A DNA stretch of 64,000 nucleotides, taken from Streptococcus sp. DD13 (GTDB taxonomy: Bacteria > Bacillota > Bacilli > Lactobacillales > Streptococcaceae). The notes beneath the pieces were generated by a model. The model searched no databases and had not been told where the DNA came from. It worked only from the letters and a program-made list of their open reading frames with translations. A program made the position numbers and the translations under genes. This document shows positions 37,101 to 45,425 of the stretch, in pieces (the first letter of the stretch is position 1; each line of letters begins with the position of its first letter). The DNA lies in assembly GCF_001578875.1 (NCBI RefSeq), contig NZ_KQ969507.1:1-64000 (forward strand). The letters are read 5' to 3'.

Positions 37101-38366
37101 TTAATCGATTCCTTTTATGAAATTACCAATTTCTTTTACTATTTCAGTGACTAGTGCATTTCCCATAAAAAACATTCGCATTTTATCAGATACCTCAACG
37201 ATAGAACCATCTGATAGCTTCTTTTTTGCTGTCCAATTGTCTGGAAAATCTTGAAGGCGTTCTGCTTCAACAGGAGTAATTAGACGGTATTTATTGTTTA
37301 TTTTTAAGAAATGAGTAGAGCGATTAACAGTACCTTCCGAGGTTAACATGGTACGTCCTGGCAAGTCTAAATTATCGTAGGGTGCCATCCCCCCTTCAGA
37401 ATAGATATAAGTATGTCCATCCGCTGAAGTTCTCTCTATACGTTTTGGTCCTCTCAGGAACTGAAATTTTTCTAATTTAGCTGGATCTGTAATGAAATAT
37501 TTATCGGGTACTTGCTCTTCGTCTTGAAGTATTTCACCTAATGTAATTGGATTTCCATTATAATTAGGTTCTGTATCAATGGAGTAGTATTTTCCGTACC
37601 TCATAACCCCTGTGTTCCAGACAGTTCCTGTAAAATTATCCGAAACCTCTACGATATCATTTCCAAGCTCGTAAAAAACATGTCTATTTTTAACAGGAAA
37701 ATTTTTAATAGGGAATTGAGTTGCAAATAGTCCTGTATGGAATAAGTACTCATCGTACTTTTGCTCTTCAAAAACAGAATCATTTTGCTCAAACTGTTTA
37801 TCAATTAGTTTTGCAAACTTTGTATCATTTCGATAAACGAAGAAAAAGACACGACGTCTACGCTGGCTTCTACCATACTCGGCAGCGTTAATAACCCTCC
37901 ATTCAACAGAGTATCCAAGATTATTAAAAGCTGTAAGCATAATCGCAAAATCTCGACCCCGCTGTTTAGAAGGTGCTTTTAATAGTCTATCCACATTTTC
38001 CAAAATGAGGTATTTGGGTTTGATAATTTCTGTAGCTCGAATAATCTCCCAAAAAAGAACACCTTTTTTCCCTTCAATGCCTTTCTCGTTTTTCTTACTT
38101 CGAGCAACTGAGTAATCTTGACAAGGAAATCCCCCAACAATCATATCAGCATCCATATTTGAAAATTGTTCATCTGTAATATCAGATATACTAATATTGA
38201 GATTTTCACTATTAGGGAAGTGATAATCATAAACCTCAAATGCATCTTGAGATTTACGGGATGGTTCCCATTGGTTTGACCAATTTGTTTGAAAAAGCTT
38301 CTTATCTGAGTTTTCGAGTCCGATTCGGAATCCTCCAACTCCTGCAAATAGTTCTAATACTTTCAT
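37101..38366 (-). CDS. DNA (cytosine-5) methyltransferase, Sau3AI-type
   Basis: 421-aa C5 methyltransferase. Motif I ELFAGVGGFRIGLE, motif IV catalytic Cys in GGFPCQDYSVA, motif VI LENVDRLL, motif VIII near SQRRRRVFFF, and motifs IX/X towards the end (RLTPVEAERLQDFP-like segment, FFMGNALV). Divergent partner of a Sau3AI/MutH-like endonuclease, so the target is expected to be the C of GATC. The predicted -35 box of its promoter contains a GATC. Confidence 0.93.
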   Translation of the reverse strand: MKVLELFAGVGGFRIGLENSDKKLFQTNWSNQWEPSRKSQDAFEVYDYHFPNSENLNISISDITDEQFSNMDADMIVGGFPCQDYSVARSKKNEKGIEGKKGVLFWEIIRATEIIKPKYLILENVDRLLKAPSKQRGRDFAIMLTAFNNLGYSVEWRVINAAEYGRSQRRRRVFFFVYRNDTKFAKLIDKQFEQNDSVFEEQKYDEYLFHTGLFATQFPIKNFPVKNRHVFYELGNDIVEVSDNFTGTVWNTGVMRYGKYYSIDTEPNYNGNPITLGEILQDEEQVPDKYFITDPAKLEKFQFLRGPKRIERTSADGHTYIYSEGGMAPYDNLDLPGRTMLTSEGTVNRSTHFLKINNKYRLITPVEAERLQDFPDNWTAKKKLSDGSIVEVSDKMRMFFMGNALVTEIVKEIGNFIKGID

Positions 38367-38397
38367 GCTCTCTCCTTCATTTTTTACAGCTCAATAC

Positions 38398-38426
38398 ATT
38401 ATATCCTATTTTCTACAATTGATCAA
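38398..38426 (-). promoter_or_regulatory. Methyltransferase promoter with GATC in the -35 box
   Basis: Minus-strand TTGATC (38426-38421), 17-bp spacer, TATAAT (38403-38398). The recognition sequence GATC occupies 38421-38424. Confidence 0.7.
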
Positions 38427-38455
38427 GCCTGAATGATTGCTGTCGTTCAATTTGG

Positions 38456-38461
38456 TATAAT
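38456..38461 (+). promoter_or_regulatory. Endonuclease promoter (extended -10)
   Basis: TTGG-TATAAT at 38456-38461, with no convincing -35, about 20 bases before the endonuclease start; the GATC of the divergent promoter lies about 32 bp upstream of the hexamer. Confidence 0.6.
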
Positions 38462-38481
38462 ATAACGGACAGGAGAAAACA

Positions 38482-39972
38482 ATGGATCAGAACTTATTTA
38501 ATTATGATGACAGTGAACTTCAGAGTGTTATTGATTATTCTACTCAATTATTGAATAGAAAATTTTCTGACATTATGGAAGAATATAATCATTCACTTTA
38601 TAAGACTTACGAAAATTATGTTGAAAAAGTTGTCTCTGAAGTGGCAGATAAGCCAATCAGCATGAAATCGAAAGGTCAATACGGTAATTACATTGAGAAA
38701 TATTTTTATGGGTACCCACCTAATAGCGACTCAGAAGCTGATTTTGGAAAAATAGGTGTAGAATTAAAAGTTACGCCATTTAAAATAAATAAAAATGGAA
38801 CGCTTAGTGCTAAAGAACGACTTGTATTAACAATACTAAACTATATGGAGGAGAATTTAGAGGATTTTTACTCCACTCATTTATGGAAAAAATGTGCCAA
38901 AATTCTGTTGTTGTTCTACAATGGTTTAATTCCTGATCAGACGATGGCAGACTATGAGATTGAAAAAATTTTTCTATATGAATGGTTTGAAGAGGATATG
39001 CCTGTCATTCTAGAAGATTTTAAGAGAATAACAGGAAAAATCAGACAAGGAAAGGCTCATGAATTATCCGAATCAGATGGAAATTATTTGTCCACTTGTA
39101 CGAAGGGAACAGGTAAAGGAAAAGATTTAAGACAACAACCTTTCAGTAATGAATTGGCAAAACAACGAGCTTGGGAATTAAAGTCCAGCTATATGACCTA
39201 TCTGATCAACAATAAAATTTTTAACCAGTCAGATCAAGAAAGTGTTCTAGCTAATTTTAAGGGCGAGAAAAAGGCTTTTACGGAAGTTATTGCAGATAAG
39301 ATACTTGCATATAAAGGTTTCTCTGAGAAAGAATTGTACGAACTGTTTGAAGTGAATCCCAAGGCAAAAGGTAAGAATAGTACTCTGATTCGGAAGATTT
39401 TAGGTTTAACAGGTGATTTGGATAAGACCAAAGAATTTCAAAAAGCAAATATGAATTTGAGGGTTATTCGTGTAGATGAAAATAATTTACCAAAGGAAGA
39501 TTCTCCGTTTAAAACTTATAATTTCCAAGAGTTGATTGATGTAGAAGAGTGGGAAGAATCCCATCCTTATTTAGAAATTTATAACAAACGTTTCTTATTT
39601 GTCGTATTCAAAGAGGTTGCTCCTAAAGAGTTTGTTTTAGATAATATCAAATTCTGGGGATTTCCTGATAGACAATTAGATGAAGTTCAGCGTGTATGGA
39701 AAGAGACTAGACAGATTTTAATGAATGGTCTTCAATTAACTCAAAATGGACATCGCATTTCAACAAACTTCCCACAGAGTAAGATTAATCAAGTTCTCTT
39801 TACGAAAATCCATGCTCAGAACACACTTTATGAATTAAAGCCTGGAGAATTTGTCGGTAAAGGGAAGTTGTCTGATACAGATGTCCTTCCAGATGGACGA
39901 CACATCACAAAGCACTCTTTTTGGATTCCTAAGAAATTTTTGAAAAAAGTACTAGAAGGTAAGTGGGATTGA
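38482..39972 (+). CDS. Sau3AI-like type II restriction endonuclease
   Basis: 496 aa, close to the length of Sau3AI. The N-terminal half contains the MutH/Sau3AI catalytic motif D87-x6-E94-x-K96 in EADFGKIGVELKVTPF. The C-terminal half is a second, probably non-catalytic MutH-like domain used for allosteric DNA binding in Sau3AI. Start behind ACAGGAGAA. Cuts unmodified GATC by family inference; paired with the divergent C5 methyltransferase. Confidence 0.88.
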   Translation: MDQNLFNYDDSELQSVIDYSTQLLNRKFSDIMEEYNHSLYKTYENYVEKVVSEVADKPISMKSKGQYGNYIEKYFYGYPPNSDSEADFGKIGVELKVTPFKINKNGTLSAKERLVLTILNYMEENLEDFYSTHLWKKCAKILLLFYNGLIPDQTMADYEIEKIFLYEWFEEDMPVILEDFKRITGKIRQGKAHELSESDGNYLSTCTKGTGKGKDLRQQPFSNELAKQRAWELKSSYMTYLINNKIFNQSDQESVLANFKGEKKAFTEVIADKILAYKGFSEKELYELFEVNPKAKGKNSTLIRKILGLTGDLDKTKEFQKANMNLRVIRVDENNLPKEDSPFKTYNFQELIDVEEWEESHPYLEIYNKRFLFVVFKEVAPKEFVLDNIKFWGFPDRQLDEVQRVWKETRQILMNGLQLTQNGHRISTNFPQSKINQVLFTKIHAQNTLYELKPGEFVGKGKLSDTDVLPDGRHITKHSFWIPKKFLKKVLEGKWD

Positions 39973-40011
39973 TATGGGAAATAATGATTATCTATCTTTA
40001 CCAACAAAAAT

Positions 40012-40034
40012 GAGGATGCGAATCCTCTTTTTTA
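40012..40034 (+). terminator. Endonuclease terminator
   Basis: GAGGAT-GCGA-ATCCTC hairpin with T6 tail. Confidence 0.85.
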
Positions 40035-40100
40035 TTGGCCTAAGGTAGTCTGTTTTTTTAACAAACTATATTCCTTCAATATAAAATTGGAACTTAAGTT

Positions 40101-40550
40101 CTACTGATTCAAATGTCTTTTTGTGATTTGATGAACTAGTAGTTGGACTTCACTTTCAATAATTTCAGCATCATTAATCCATTGCTTGATAAGAGCGCTG
40201 TAATAATTTTTTGGTGCATCCTCCTTCAGCAAATCCATTTTTTCAAAGTATTCATGTAATAAGTCGGCATCAATGTAGTTTCTGCTATTAAACAATACTA
40301 TACCCAAGCAATCATCTGGATAGTTTAAGTCAAAATAGATTGGACTTCTATTACTTTTCAATTGTCCATAAGAAAGGAAGTTTGATAGCTCATCCTTAAT
40401 TTTATCAACTAGTCTATTGTTTTCTTGACTTGGTTTTAAATTCAGACTATCTAAAGTTACATCGAATTTTTTAAAGTCTAAAGCTTCGTTTAAAGCCTCT
40501 GTAAATTCTATTAGCCAAGTTACAGGCAAGCCGTATTCAAAATCGTTCAT
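40101..40550 (-). CDS. Unknown 149-aa protein
   Basis: Soluble, acidic, leucine-rich helical-looking protein with no motif I recognise. Starts behind an excellent AGGAGGAAC site and follows the 258-aa gene by about 107 bp on the same strand, so the two probably act together. Position next to a restriction system suggests a defence or immunity role, which is inference only. Confidence 0.6.
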   Translation of the reverse strand: MNDFEYGLPVTWLIEFTEALNEALDFKKFDVTLDSLNLKPSQENNRLVDKIKDELSNFLSYGQLKSNRSPIYFDLNYPDDCLGIVLFNSRNYIDADLLHEYFEKMDLLKEDAPKNYYSALIKQWINDAEIIESEVQLLVHQITKRHLNQ

Positions 40551-40657
40551 TTGTTCCTCCTATGAAAAATAACACAATTAGTGTTTAAAAACTAAAATAT
40601 GCTATGGACTATAACGAGCAATCACTTTTTTCAGAAAAAGACTTATTTTTCTGAATG

Positions 40658-41434
40658 TTAATTATCGTTAAAACGTTTAAACGGGTTGGAGTAGTCGGTA
40701 AGCTTAATATATCTATGTGATTTTTGGGTGTCGAATACTTCTAGAAGATCAAATTCTGATTTTTTAAAGGAAAAGAGAAGAAAATAGTTTTTGTAGACAG
40801 TCATCAAAAAGGTTTCAAATTTGTAAGCATGTTGTTCTCTATAAATTGAAAGGTTATGAAAATCATTTTCTAGCGCTTCTCTTATTATTTTAGTCATCTG
40901 TGATAATTCTATATTTTCGTCAATGTGAAATTTATATGGGAAAAATAAAAGTAAATTCTTGTTAGTTTCCATAGTTGTTAGAACGTTATAGATGTCATCT
41001 TCAAGACTAAGTTTTATTATATTCCGTTTATGACGAATACTAGTCATGTCTTTCAGTGATAGTGGTCTAAAAACTTTATGTATTTCAGTTACAAGAAAAT
41101 CTTCATTGGGCCTTTTGGGAACACCATACGTAATAAATCCATCTGAAATTCTTGACACACTAATACTAGTTAGTCTCAGTCCTCGAAGATATGTATTGGT
41201 TGCTAGAAGTTTAAAATCGATACTATATCGAGAATTTATTGCGTCACATTCAGAATTGCTTTCAGTTAATGGTTTTTGATATGTTTGATGATTAGTTTTC
41301 TCCTGGAAGTATTTTGAATGATTGAGAAAATCTAATAGGAAATATTCGTAATTTGATTCGGGTTCATTCGTTACGAAATTATTCAATATTACTGAAGCAG
41401 GGATGCTAGATGATTTCAGACGTTTATCTATCAT
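40658..41434 (-). CDS. Unknown 258-aa protein with possible PD-(D/E)xK-like motif
   Basis: Soluble protein. Residues 62-75 read ECDAINSRYSIDFK: an acidic residue (E62/D64) followed nine residues later by D73-F-K75 after a hydrophobic residue, the pattern of PD-(D/E)xK nuclease active sites. The remainder has alternating short strands and helices (KNLLLFFPYKF, NYFLLFSFKKSEF). Start behind AAGGAGG with TATAAT (41459-41454) upstream. First gene of a two-gene unit. The nuclease idea is a guess from one motif. Confidence 0.55.
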   Translation of the reverse strand: MIDKRLKSSSIPASVILNNFVTNEPESNYEYFLLDFLNHSKYFQEKTNHQTYQKPLTESNSECDAINSRYSIDFKLLATNTYLRGLRLTSISVSRISDGFITYGVPKRPNEDFLVTEIHKVFRPLSLKDMTSIRHKRNIIKLSLEDDIYNVLTTMETNKNLLLFFPYKFHIDENIELSQMTKIIREALENDFHNLSIYREQHAYKFETFLMTVYKNYFLLFSFKKSEFDLLEVFDTQKSHRYIKLTDYSNPFKRFNDN

Positions 41435-41625
41435 TATTGACCTCCTTTCTTCTATTATATACTATAAATTAAGTAATATTATTATGTACAACAGATGGTT
41501 TAAGAAATAAAATAAAAAATTCCCCTCATTCAATCAAATATATTCAAAAATTTTAAAATAAAAAAGCAGTACAGCTATGCTCAGGATTGATTTAAAGGGG
41601 TTCTAAAAGTATATGAAATTCAACC

Positions 41626-41742
41626 GTGTCAAACCAGGTCTTAAGAAAGCTCGTAAAGCTAGCCAGTTCTCTTAACGTTAATTATCAGCGATAAATCAAC
41701 GTTTACAGACATTCAAGAATTCTTTCTTGGATGTCTTTTTTG
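41626..41742 (+). repeat. att copy 3 with T2 terminator
   Basis: Reads [14 protein letters not shown] then TAA: one base change turns the Lys codon AAA into TAA, so this copy would make an S9 two residues short. Codons for SQFS match rpsI itself rather than copy 2. The T2 block follows. Confidence 0.85.
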
Positions 41743-41820
41743 TATAGAAATCAAGAGTTTCCATCATTGATTTTTAGTCTAGTATTAGTTTCTACTGAAT
41801 AAGCTTTTTCGGCCATAACA

Positions 41821-41869
41821 AAACACTCCTGTTCATAGTTTCACTAGATTTTGACAGGAGTGTTTTTCT
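41821..41869 (-). terminator. Terminator of the ATPase gene
   Basis: AACACTCCTGT/ACAGGAGTGTT stem with T runs on both sides. The 41743-41820 stretch before it holds nothing I can assign. Confidence 0.7.
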
Positions 41870-41899
41870 TGTGTCTCAATTTATAGGTTCAGTACATAT

Positions 41900-43108
41900 C
41901 TATTTTTCTAGTAACCAATCTATGATATTTTTCTTCTCAATACCATTGTAATTTGCTGTTGGCTGAATCGTATCCATTGTTAATAGATATTTGGGGAATT
42001 GATCTTTAATGGCTTCAAGTGGTCTAAGTTCTCTGTCTAGTGTTTCTGGAGCAAGTGTTGTTTCACTGACTTGATAATAAGCGTAGTGACCCAGATCAGT
42101 TACAACAACAAAATCAACTTCATATTTATCTAAATTACCAACATATACTTGTGAATATCTACGTCTCAATTCCAAATACACAATATTTTCCAAGATATGC
42201 CCAATATCTTCTTTGTGGTCTGGTAATAAGAGATGTCGTAAACCTAAATCAACGGGATAATATTTTTCTAAGCGTTGCAATAATGCTCGACCTTTTACAT
42301 CAAAACGTGGAACGGAATAAAAAAGTAAACTATCTGTCAAAGTTGTCAAATAATTTTCCAAAGTATTGTGGGATATTGAAACATTTTGGCTGACAAGGGT
42401 ATTGCGAATCTTATTTGTTGATATTAAGCTACCTGTACTACTGAGAAGGGTTCGGACAATGCGCTCAATAATAGTAGGATTTGGATTTCCCAATCTAGTG
42501 ACAATATCATTTAACAGTATTGAGTTATATATTCCTCTGAGATAGTCAATTTTTTCAGCGTAAGATGATGTTTGCAATAAGTAAGGGAAAGCACTAAAGA
42601 GATAATTGTTAAAAATTTCTGTTGTGTTCAGATTCTCTGAGAGAGATTGACCTGATAGGTATTCTTCAAATGACAAAGGAAGGACCTCTATCTCAACATA
42701 CCGACCAGTCAAGTTTGTAGCTAATTGACTACTCATAAAGTAGGCGTTAGATCCAGTCAAATAGAGGTCTACATTTGGGAAGATGAATAGACTATCTGCT
42801 ACCAGTTCAAATTTTTCAACATGTTGAATTTCATCTAAAAAGATATAGTATGTTTTCTCCTCAACTAACCGCTCTTTTATATAAGCAAATAATGTTTGAA
42901 AATGTCGCAGTTCATAGTAACTCAAATCTTCGAAATTGATGCATATAATCTGATCCTCGTCTACTCCAGTTGCTAGTAACTCCTCTTGATATAGTTGAAA
43001 GAGAACAGATTTACCAGCTCGTCGAACTCCACTCACAACTTTAATGATTTGGTGGTCACGATGCCTTCTTAAAAAGTCTAAATAATGCGGTCTTTTAATA
43101 TAGTTCAT
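41900..43108 (-). CDS. AAA-family ATPase with DUF4143 domain
   Basis: 402 aa. N-terminal AAA_14 domain with Walker A SGVRRAGKSVLFQ (GxxxxGKS), Walker B YYIFLDEIQHV and sensor-like LTGSNAYFM; C-terminal DUF4143 domain (about residues 190-400) ending in a nuclease-like VDFVV segment (KYEVDFVVV). Family members are mobile, patchily distributed P-loop ATPases of unknown role, often in defence or toxin-like contexts. I start at ATG 43108 behind TTTGAGG; a longer frame to 43156 crosses the probable promoter. Sole gene of module 3. Confidence 0.8.
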   Translation of the reverse strand: MNYIKRPHYLDFLRRHRDHQIIKVVSGVRRAGKSVLFQLYQEELLATGVDEDQIICINFEDLSYYELRHFQTLFAYIKERLVEEKTYYIFLDEIQHVEKFELVADSLFIFPNVDLYLTGSNAYFMSSQLATNLTGRYVEIEVLPLSFEEYLSGQSLSENLNTTEIFNNYLFSAFPYLLQTSSYAEKIDYLRGIYNSILLNDIVTRLGNPNPTIIERIVRTLLSSTGSLISTNKIRNTLVSQNVSISHNTLENYLTTLTDSLLFYSVPRFDVKGRALLQRLEKYYPVDLGLRHLLLPDHKEDIGHILENIVYLELRRRYSQVYVGNLDKYEVDFVVVTDLGHYAYYQVSETTLAPETLDRELRPLEAIKDQFPKYLLTMDTIQPTANYNGIEKKNIIDWLLEK

Positions 43109-43480
43109 AAATAGATACCTCAAAGATAGTATAATACAAATAGACATTATTTTCAAATATTTAGAAATAATATTTTATTTGTCCAATTGTTTTCATTTTT
43201 TTGAAAATAACATCTAGGGATATTTAAATATCTTCAGGATAGAAAATGAAATTGCATTGGCACGAAGAAACTGTACAGTTGTAGCTAAACTGTACACCAT
43301 CTTTATGATACAGTAGTTCATATTTCTCAATTACATAAGCTCCGAAAACTAAAAAAGTGATAACCCTTTGATAACCTCTCGATTTTTAAAAGGGTTATAT
43401 ATGTAAAGATTGAGGATTTATCTCTTAAAATTACTTGATTTTAGTGATAATTTACCATATTTATATCATGATGTAGAATT
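43109..43480. other. AT-rich non-coding region
   Basis: No gene. Two inverted repeats stand out: GTACAGTT/AACTGTAC (43273-43280 and 43288-43295), operator-like, and ATAACCCTTT/AAAGGGTTAT (43360-43369 and 43389-43398). Neither has a T tail. They may be remnants of an element end or a regulator's site. Confidence 0.4.
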
Positions 43481-43532
43481 AACCTGGTCTTAAGAAAGCT
43501 CGTAAAGCTTCACAATTTAGTAAACGTTAATT
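43481..43532 (+). repeat. att copy 4
   Basis: Encodes [15 protein letters not shown] and stop with a third codon set (TTT AGT AAA CGT for FSKR). Followed by a short T1-like hairpin (43560-43573) and T-rich run, as after rpsI itself. Confidence 0.8.
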
Positions 43533-43672
43533 CGAGAGAATTACTATGCTTACAAATAGCACCTTTCAAGGTGTTCTTTTTTTATACTTTCTGACTAAAT
43601 TGGTGCAGTTGACGTAGTTGTTGTGGCTTTAGCCACTTACAAATACGGCTGCAAGCTGACAAAGTCAGTTGC

Positions 43673-43746
43673 CTCTTAACGCTAATTATCAGTGATAGAT
43701 CAACGTTTACAGACATTCAAGAATTTTTTCTTGGATGTCTTTTTTT
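43673..43746 (+). repeat. att-flank block (T2) copy 4
   Basis: CTCTTAACGCTAATTATCAG then the GACATTCAAG/CTTGGATGTC terminator with T7. Together with the T1-like hairpin and a GTGGC-TTTA-GCCAC hairpin (43623-43636) it repeats the order seen at 31885-32112. Confidence 0.7.
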
Positions 43747-43815
43747 GTATAGAAATTAAAAATTTCCCTGAAAAATTTTCTGATTCTCCCTCAACGACTC
43801 CCCCCGGGGAATACT

Positions 43816-43844
43816 TTGACAAAAAAATAATATTATGTTAGAAT
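43816..43844 (+). promoter_or_regulatory. Lipoprotein gene promoter
   Basis: TTGACA (43816-43821), 17-bp spacer, TAGAAT (43839-43844). Confidence 0.85.
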
Positions 43845-43878
43845 TATTCCTATCAAAAATTATTTTTAGGAGACGATT

Positions 43879-44424
43879 ATGAAAAAATATCTTACCGCTG
43901 GTATTGCCTTGTTTGCAGTAGTAGCCTTGGCTGCTTGCTCAAACAATAGTTCCCAAACGCAAGCTTCTTCATCTTCTGCAAGTCAGTCATCAAGCTCTTC
44001 ATCGGAAGCAAGTAGCTCAAGTTCAACGGTTGACAGCTCTTCAACAGAGAGCTCATCTTCATCAGCTTCTGAAAAAACTGAGACAGATGTAACCTTGTTG
44101 ACAGATGCAGAGATTGACAATGCGAAGACAGTTGGCGACTATAAAAAACTCTATGAAACAATGATCAACAACTATCTGAAGCATGCAAACGAAATTGGAA
44201 AGAGATTGCCAGCATCTGCAAAAGCTTCTTACGATGAGCAAATTGAACAAATGAAGTCAACACTTGATTCTTCAAAACAAACCTTTGATAGTAGCCTGTC
44301 CCAACTGGGATCAGACACGACAGAAATCCCTGCTACAGTTCGGGATAGCTTAGCTTCTACCTTGAAAACAACCAACCAAACAGCAGCATCGATGTTGCAA
44401 CAAGCCTACGACGCCCTTAGCTAA
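43879..44424 (+). CDS. Ser-rich lipoprotein of unknown function
   Basis: 181 aa. Signal peptide with lipobox ALAAC (Cys about residue 20), then a ~45-residue Ser-rich linker, as in many cell-wall-spanning streptococcal lipoproteins, and a helical C-terminal domain (about 75-181) rich in Lys, Asp and Ser. No enzyme motif seen. Own promoter and terminator. Lies just beyond the last att-flank block, so it is probably core DNA. Confidence 0.75.
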   Translation: MKKYLTAGIALFAVVALAACSNNSSQTQASSSSASQSSSSSSEASSSSSTVDSSSTESSSSSASEKTETDVTLLTDAEIDNAKTVGDYKKLYETMINNYLKHANEIGKRLPASAKASYDEQIEQMKSTLDSSKQTFDSSLSQLGSDTTEIPATVRDSLASTLKTTNQTAASMLQQAYDALS

Positions 44425-44447
44425 TATTTGGGAGTCCGGGAATAGAC

Positions 44448-44474
44448 AGTCCTTCCGTTGGGAGGGCTTTTTTT
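44448..44474 (+). terminator. Lipoprotein gene terminator
   Basis: AGTCCTTCC-GTT-GGGAGGGCT hairpin with a run of Ts. Confidence 0.85.
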
Positions 44475-44586
44475 TACTTATCCACATCAATCAGATGACC
44501 CAGGAGGGCATGAACCAGGCTTCTAATCGAAAACCCTCTCGTTTTTTGGTATACTAGTAGAAAGTTAGAAGGAATGAGGAATCCAC

Positions 44587-45285
44587 ATGACAGCACAAAA
44601 AATGACAGCCCAAGAAATTATCGCCTTTATCGGCAATGCAACGAAAAAAACCAACGTCAAAGTGACCTTTGAAGGAGACTTGAAGGGATCGATCCCTGAG
44701 ACTGTGACAAAATTAGGCAATGTCCTTTTTGGGGACTGGGCAGAGATTGCCCCTCTGCTTTCAGAACTGACAGAAAACAAAGACTATGTCGTAGAGCAAG
44801 ACGGTCGAAATTCAGCGGTTCCTCTGCTGGATAAGCGTGAGATAAATGCCCGAATCGAGCCAGGTGCGATTATTCGGGACCAGGTTGCCATTGGGGATAA
44901 TGCCGTCATCATGATGGGGGCTGTGATCAACATCGGTGCAGAAATCGGTGAGGGAACGATGATTGATATGGGGGCTATCCTAGGTGGCCGTGCGACAGTG
45001 GGCAAAAATAGCCATATTGGCGCAGGGGCTGTTTTGGCTGGTGTGATTGAGCCAGCTTCTGCAGAGCCTGTCCGTATCGGCGACAATGTCTTAGTGGGAG
45101 CCAATGCGGTTGTCATTGAAGGGGTGCAAGTAGGAAGCGGATCAGTCGTGGCAGCAGGAGCTATCGTGACTCAGGATGTCCCTGAAAATGTCGTTGTGGC
45201 AGGCGTTCCGGCTCGGATCATTAAAGCCATTGATGCGCAAACCCAACAAAAAACGGCCCTAGAAGACGCATTACGTCATCTTTAA
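44587..45285 (+). CDS. dapH: Tetrahydrodipicolinate N-acetyltransferase
   Basis: 232 aa: N-terminal alpha/beta domain (about residues 1-85) and left-handed beta helix of hexapeptide repeats (about 90-215). It acetylates 2,3,4,5-tetrahydrodipicolinate in the acetylase branch of lysine and meso-DAP synthesis. The following M20 deacetylase completes the branch; streptococcal walls use lysine. Extended -10 TGG-TATACT at 44550-44555. Confidence 0.93.
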   Translation: MTAQKMTAQEIIAFIGNATKKTNVKVTFEGDLKGSIPETVTKLGNVLFGDWAEIAPLLSELTENKDYVVEQDGRNSAVPLLDKREINARIEPGAIIRDQVAIGDNAVIMMGAVINIGAEIGEGTMIDMGAILGGRATVGKNSHIGAGAVLAGVIEPASAEPVRIGDNVLVGANAVVIEGVQVGSGSVVAAGAIVTQDVPENVVVAGVPARIIKAIDAQTQQKTALEDALRHL

Positions 45286-45293
45286 GAAGTAGC

Positions 45294-45352
45294 AAAGGAG
45301 AAGTAGAGCCGGTCCCTGAGTAGCCAAGGATGTGGACGGCTTCTCCTTTTTT
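45294..45352 (+). terminator. Terminator after dapH
   Basis: AAAGGAGAAG/CTTCTCCTTT outer stem with inner GGTCC/GGAC pairing and a T7 tail; it partly separates dapH from the deacetylase. Confidence 0.75.
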
Positions 45353-45425
45353 TAAATCAATAGACGAAGAGGAGAGAGAAGAGAAACTGCAGAGTTTTTG
45401 CTTCTTTCATTAAGGAGACTAGAAA

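Larger units (their letters stand above)
31855..43532. mobile_element. Composite genomic island stacked at the rpsI 3' end
   Basis: About 11.7 kb of mostly AT-rich DNA between the true rpsI end and the last rpsI-like end, divided by two internal copies. Each copy recreates the S9 C-terminal codons in frame, which is how tyrosine integrases that target ribosomal-protein genes spare their host. The only recombinase visible is a truncated integrase beside att copy 2. Module 1 (about 32.1-35.5 kb) carries an ABC exporter; module 2 (35.6-41.6) restriction-modification and unknowns; module 3 (41.7-43.5) an ATPase. Boundaries are inferred. Confidence 0.75.
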
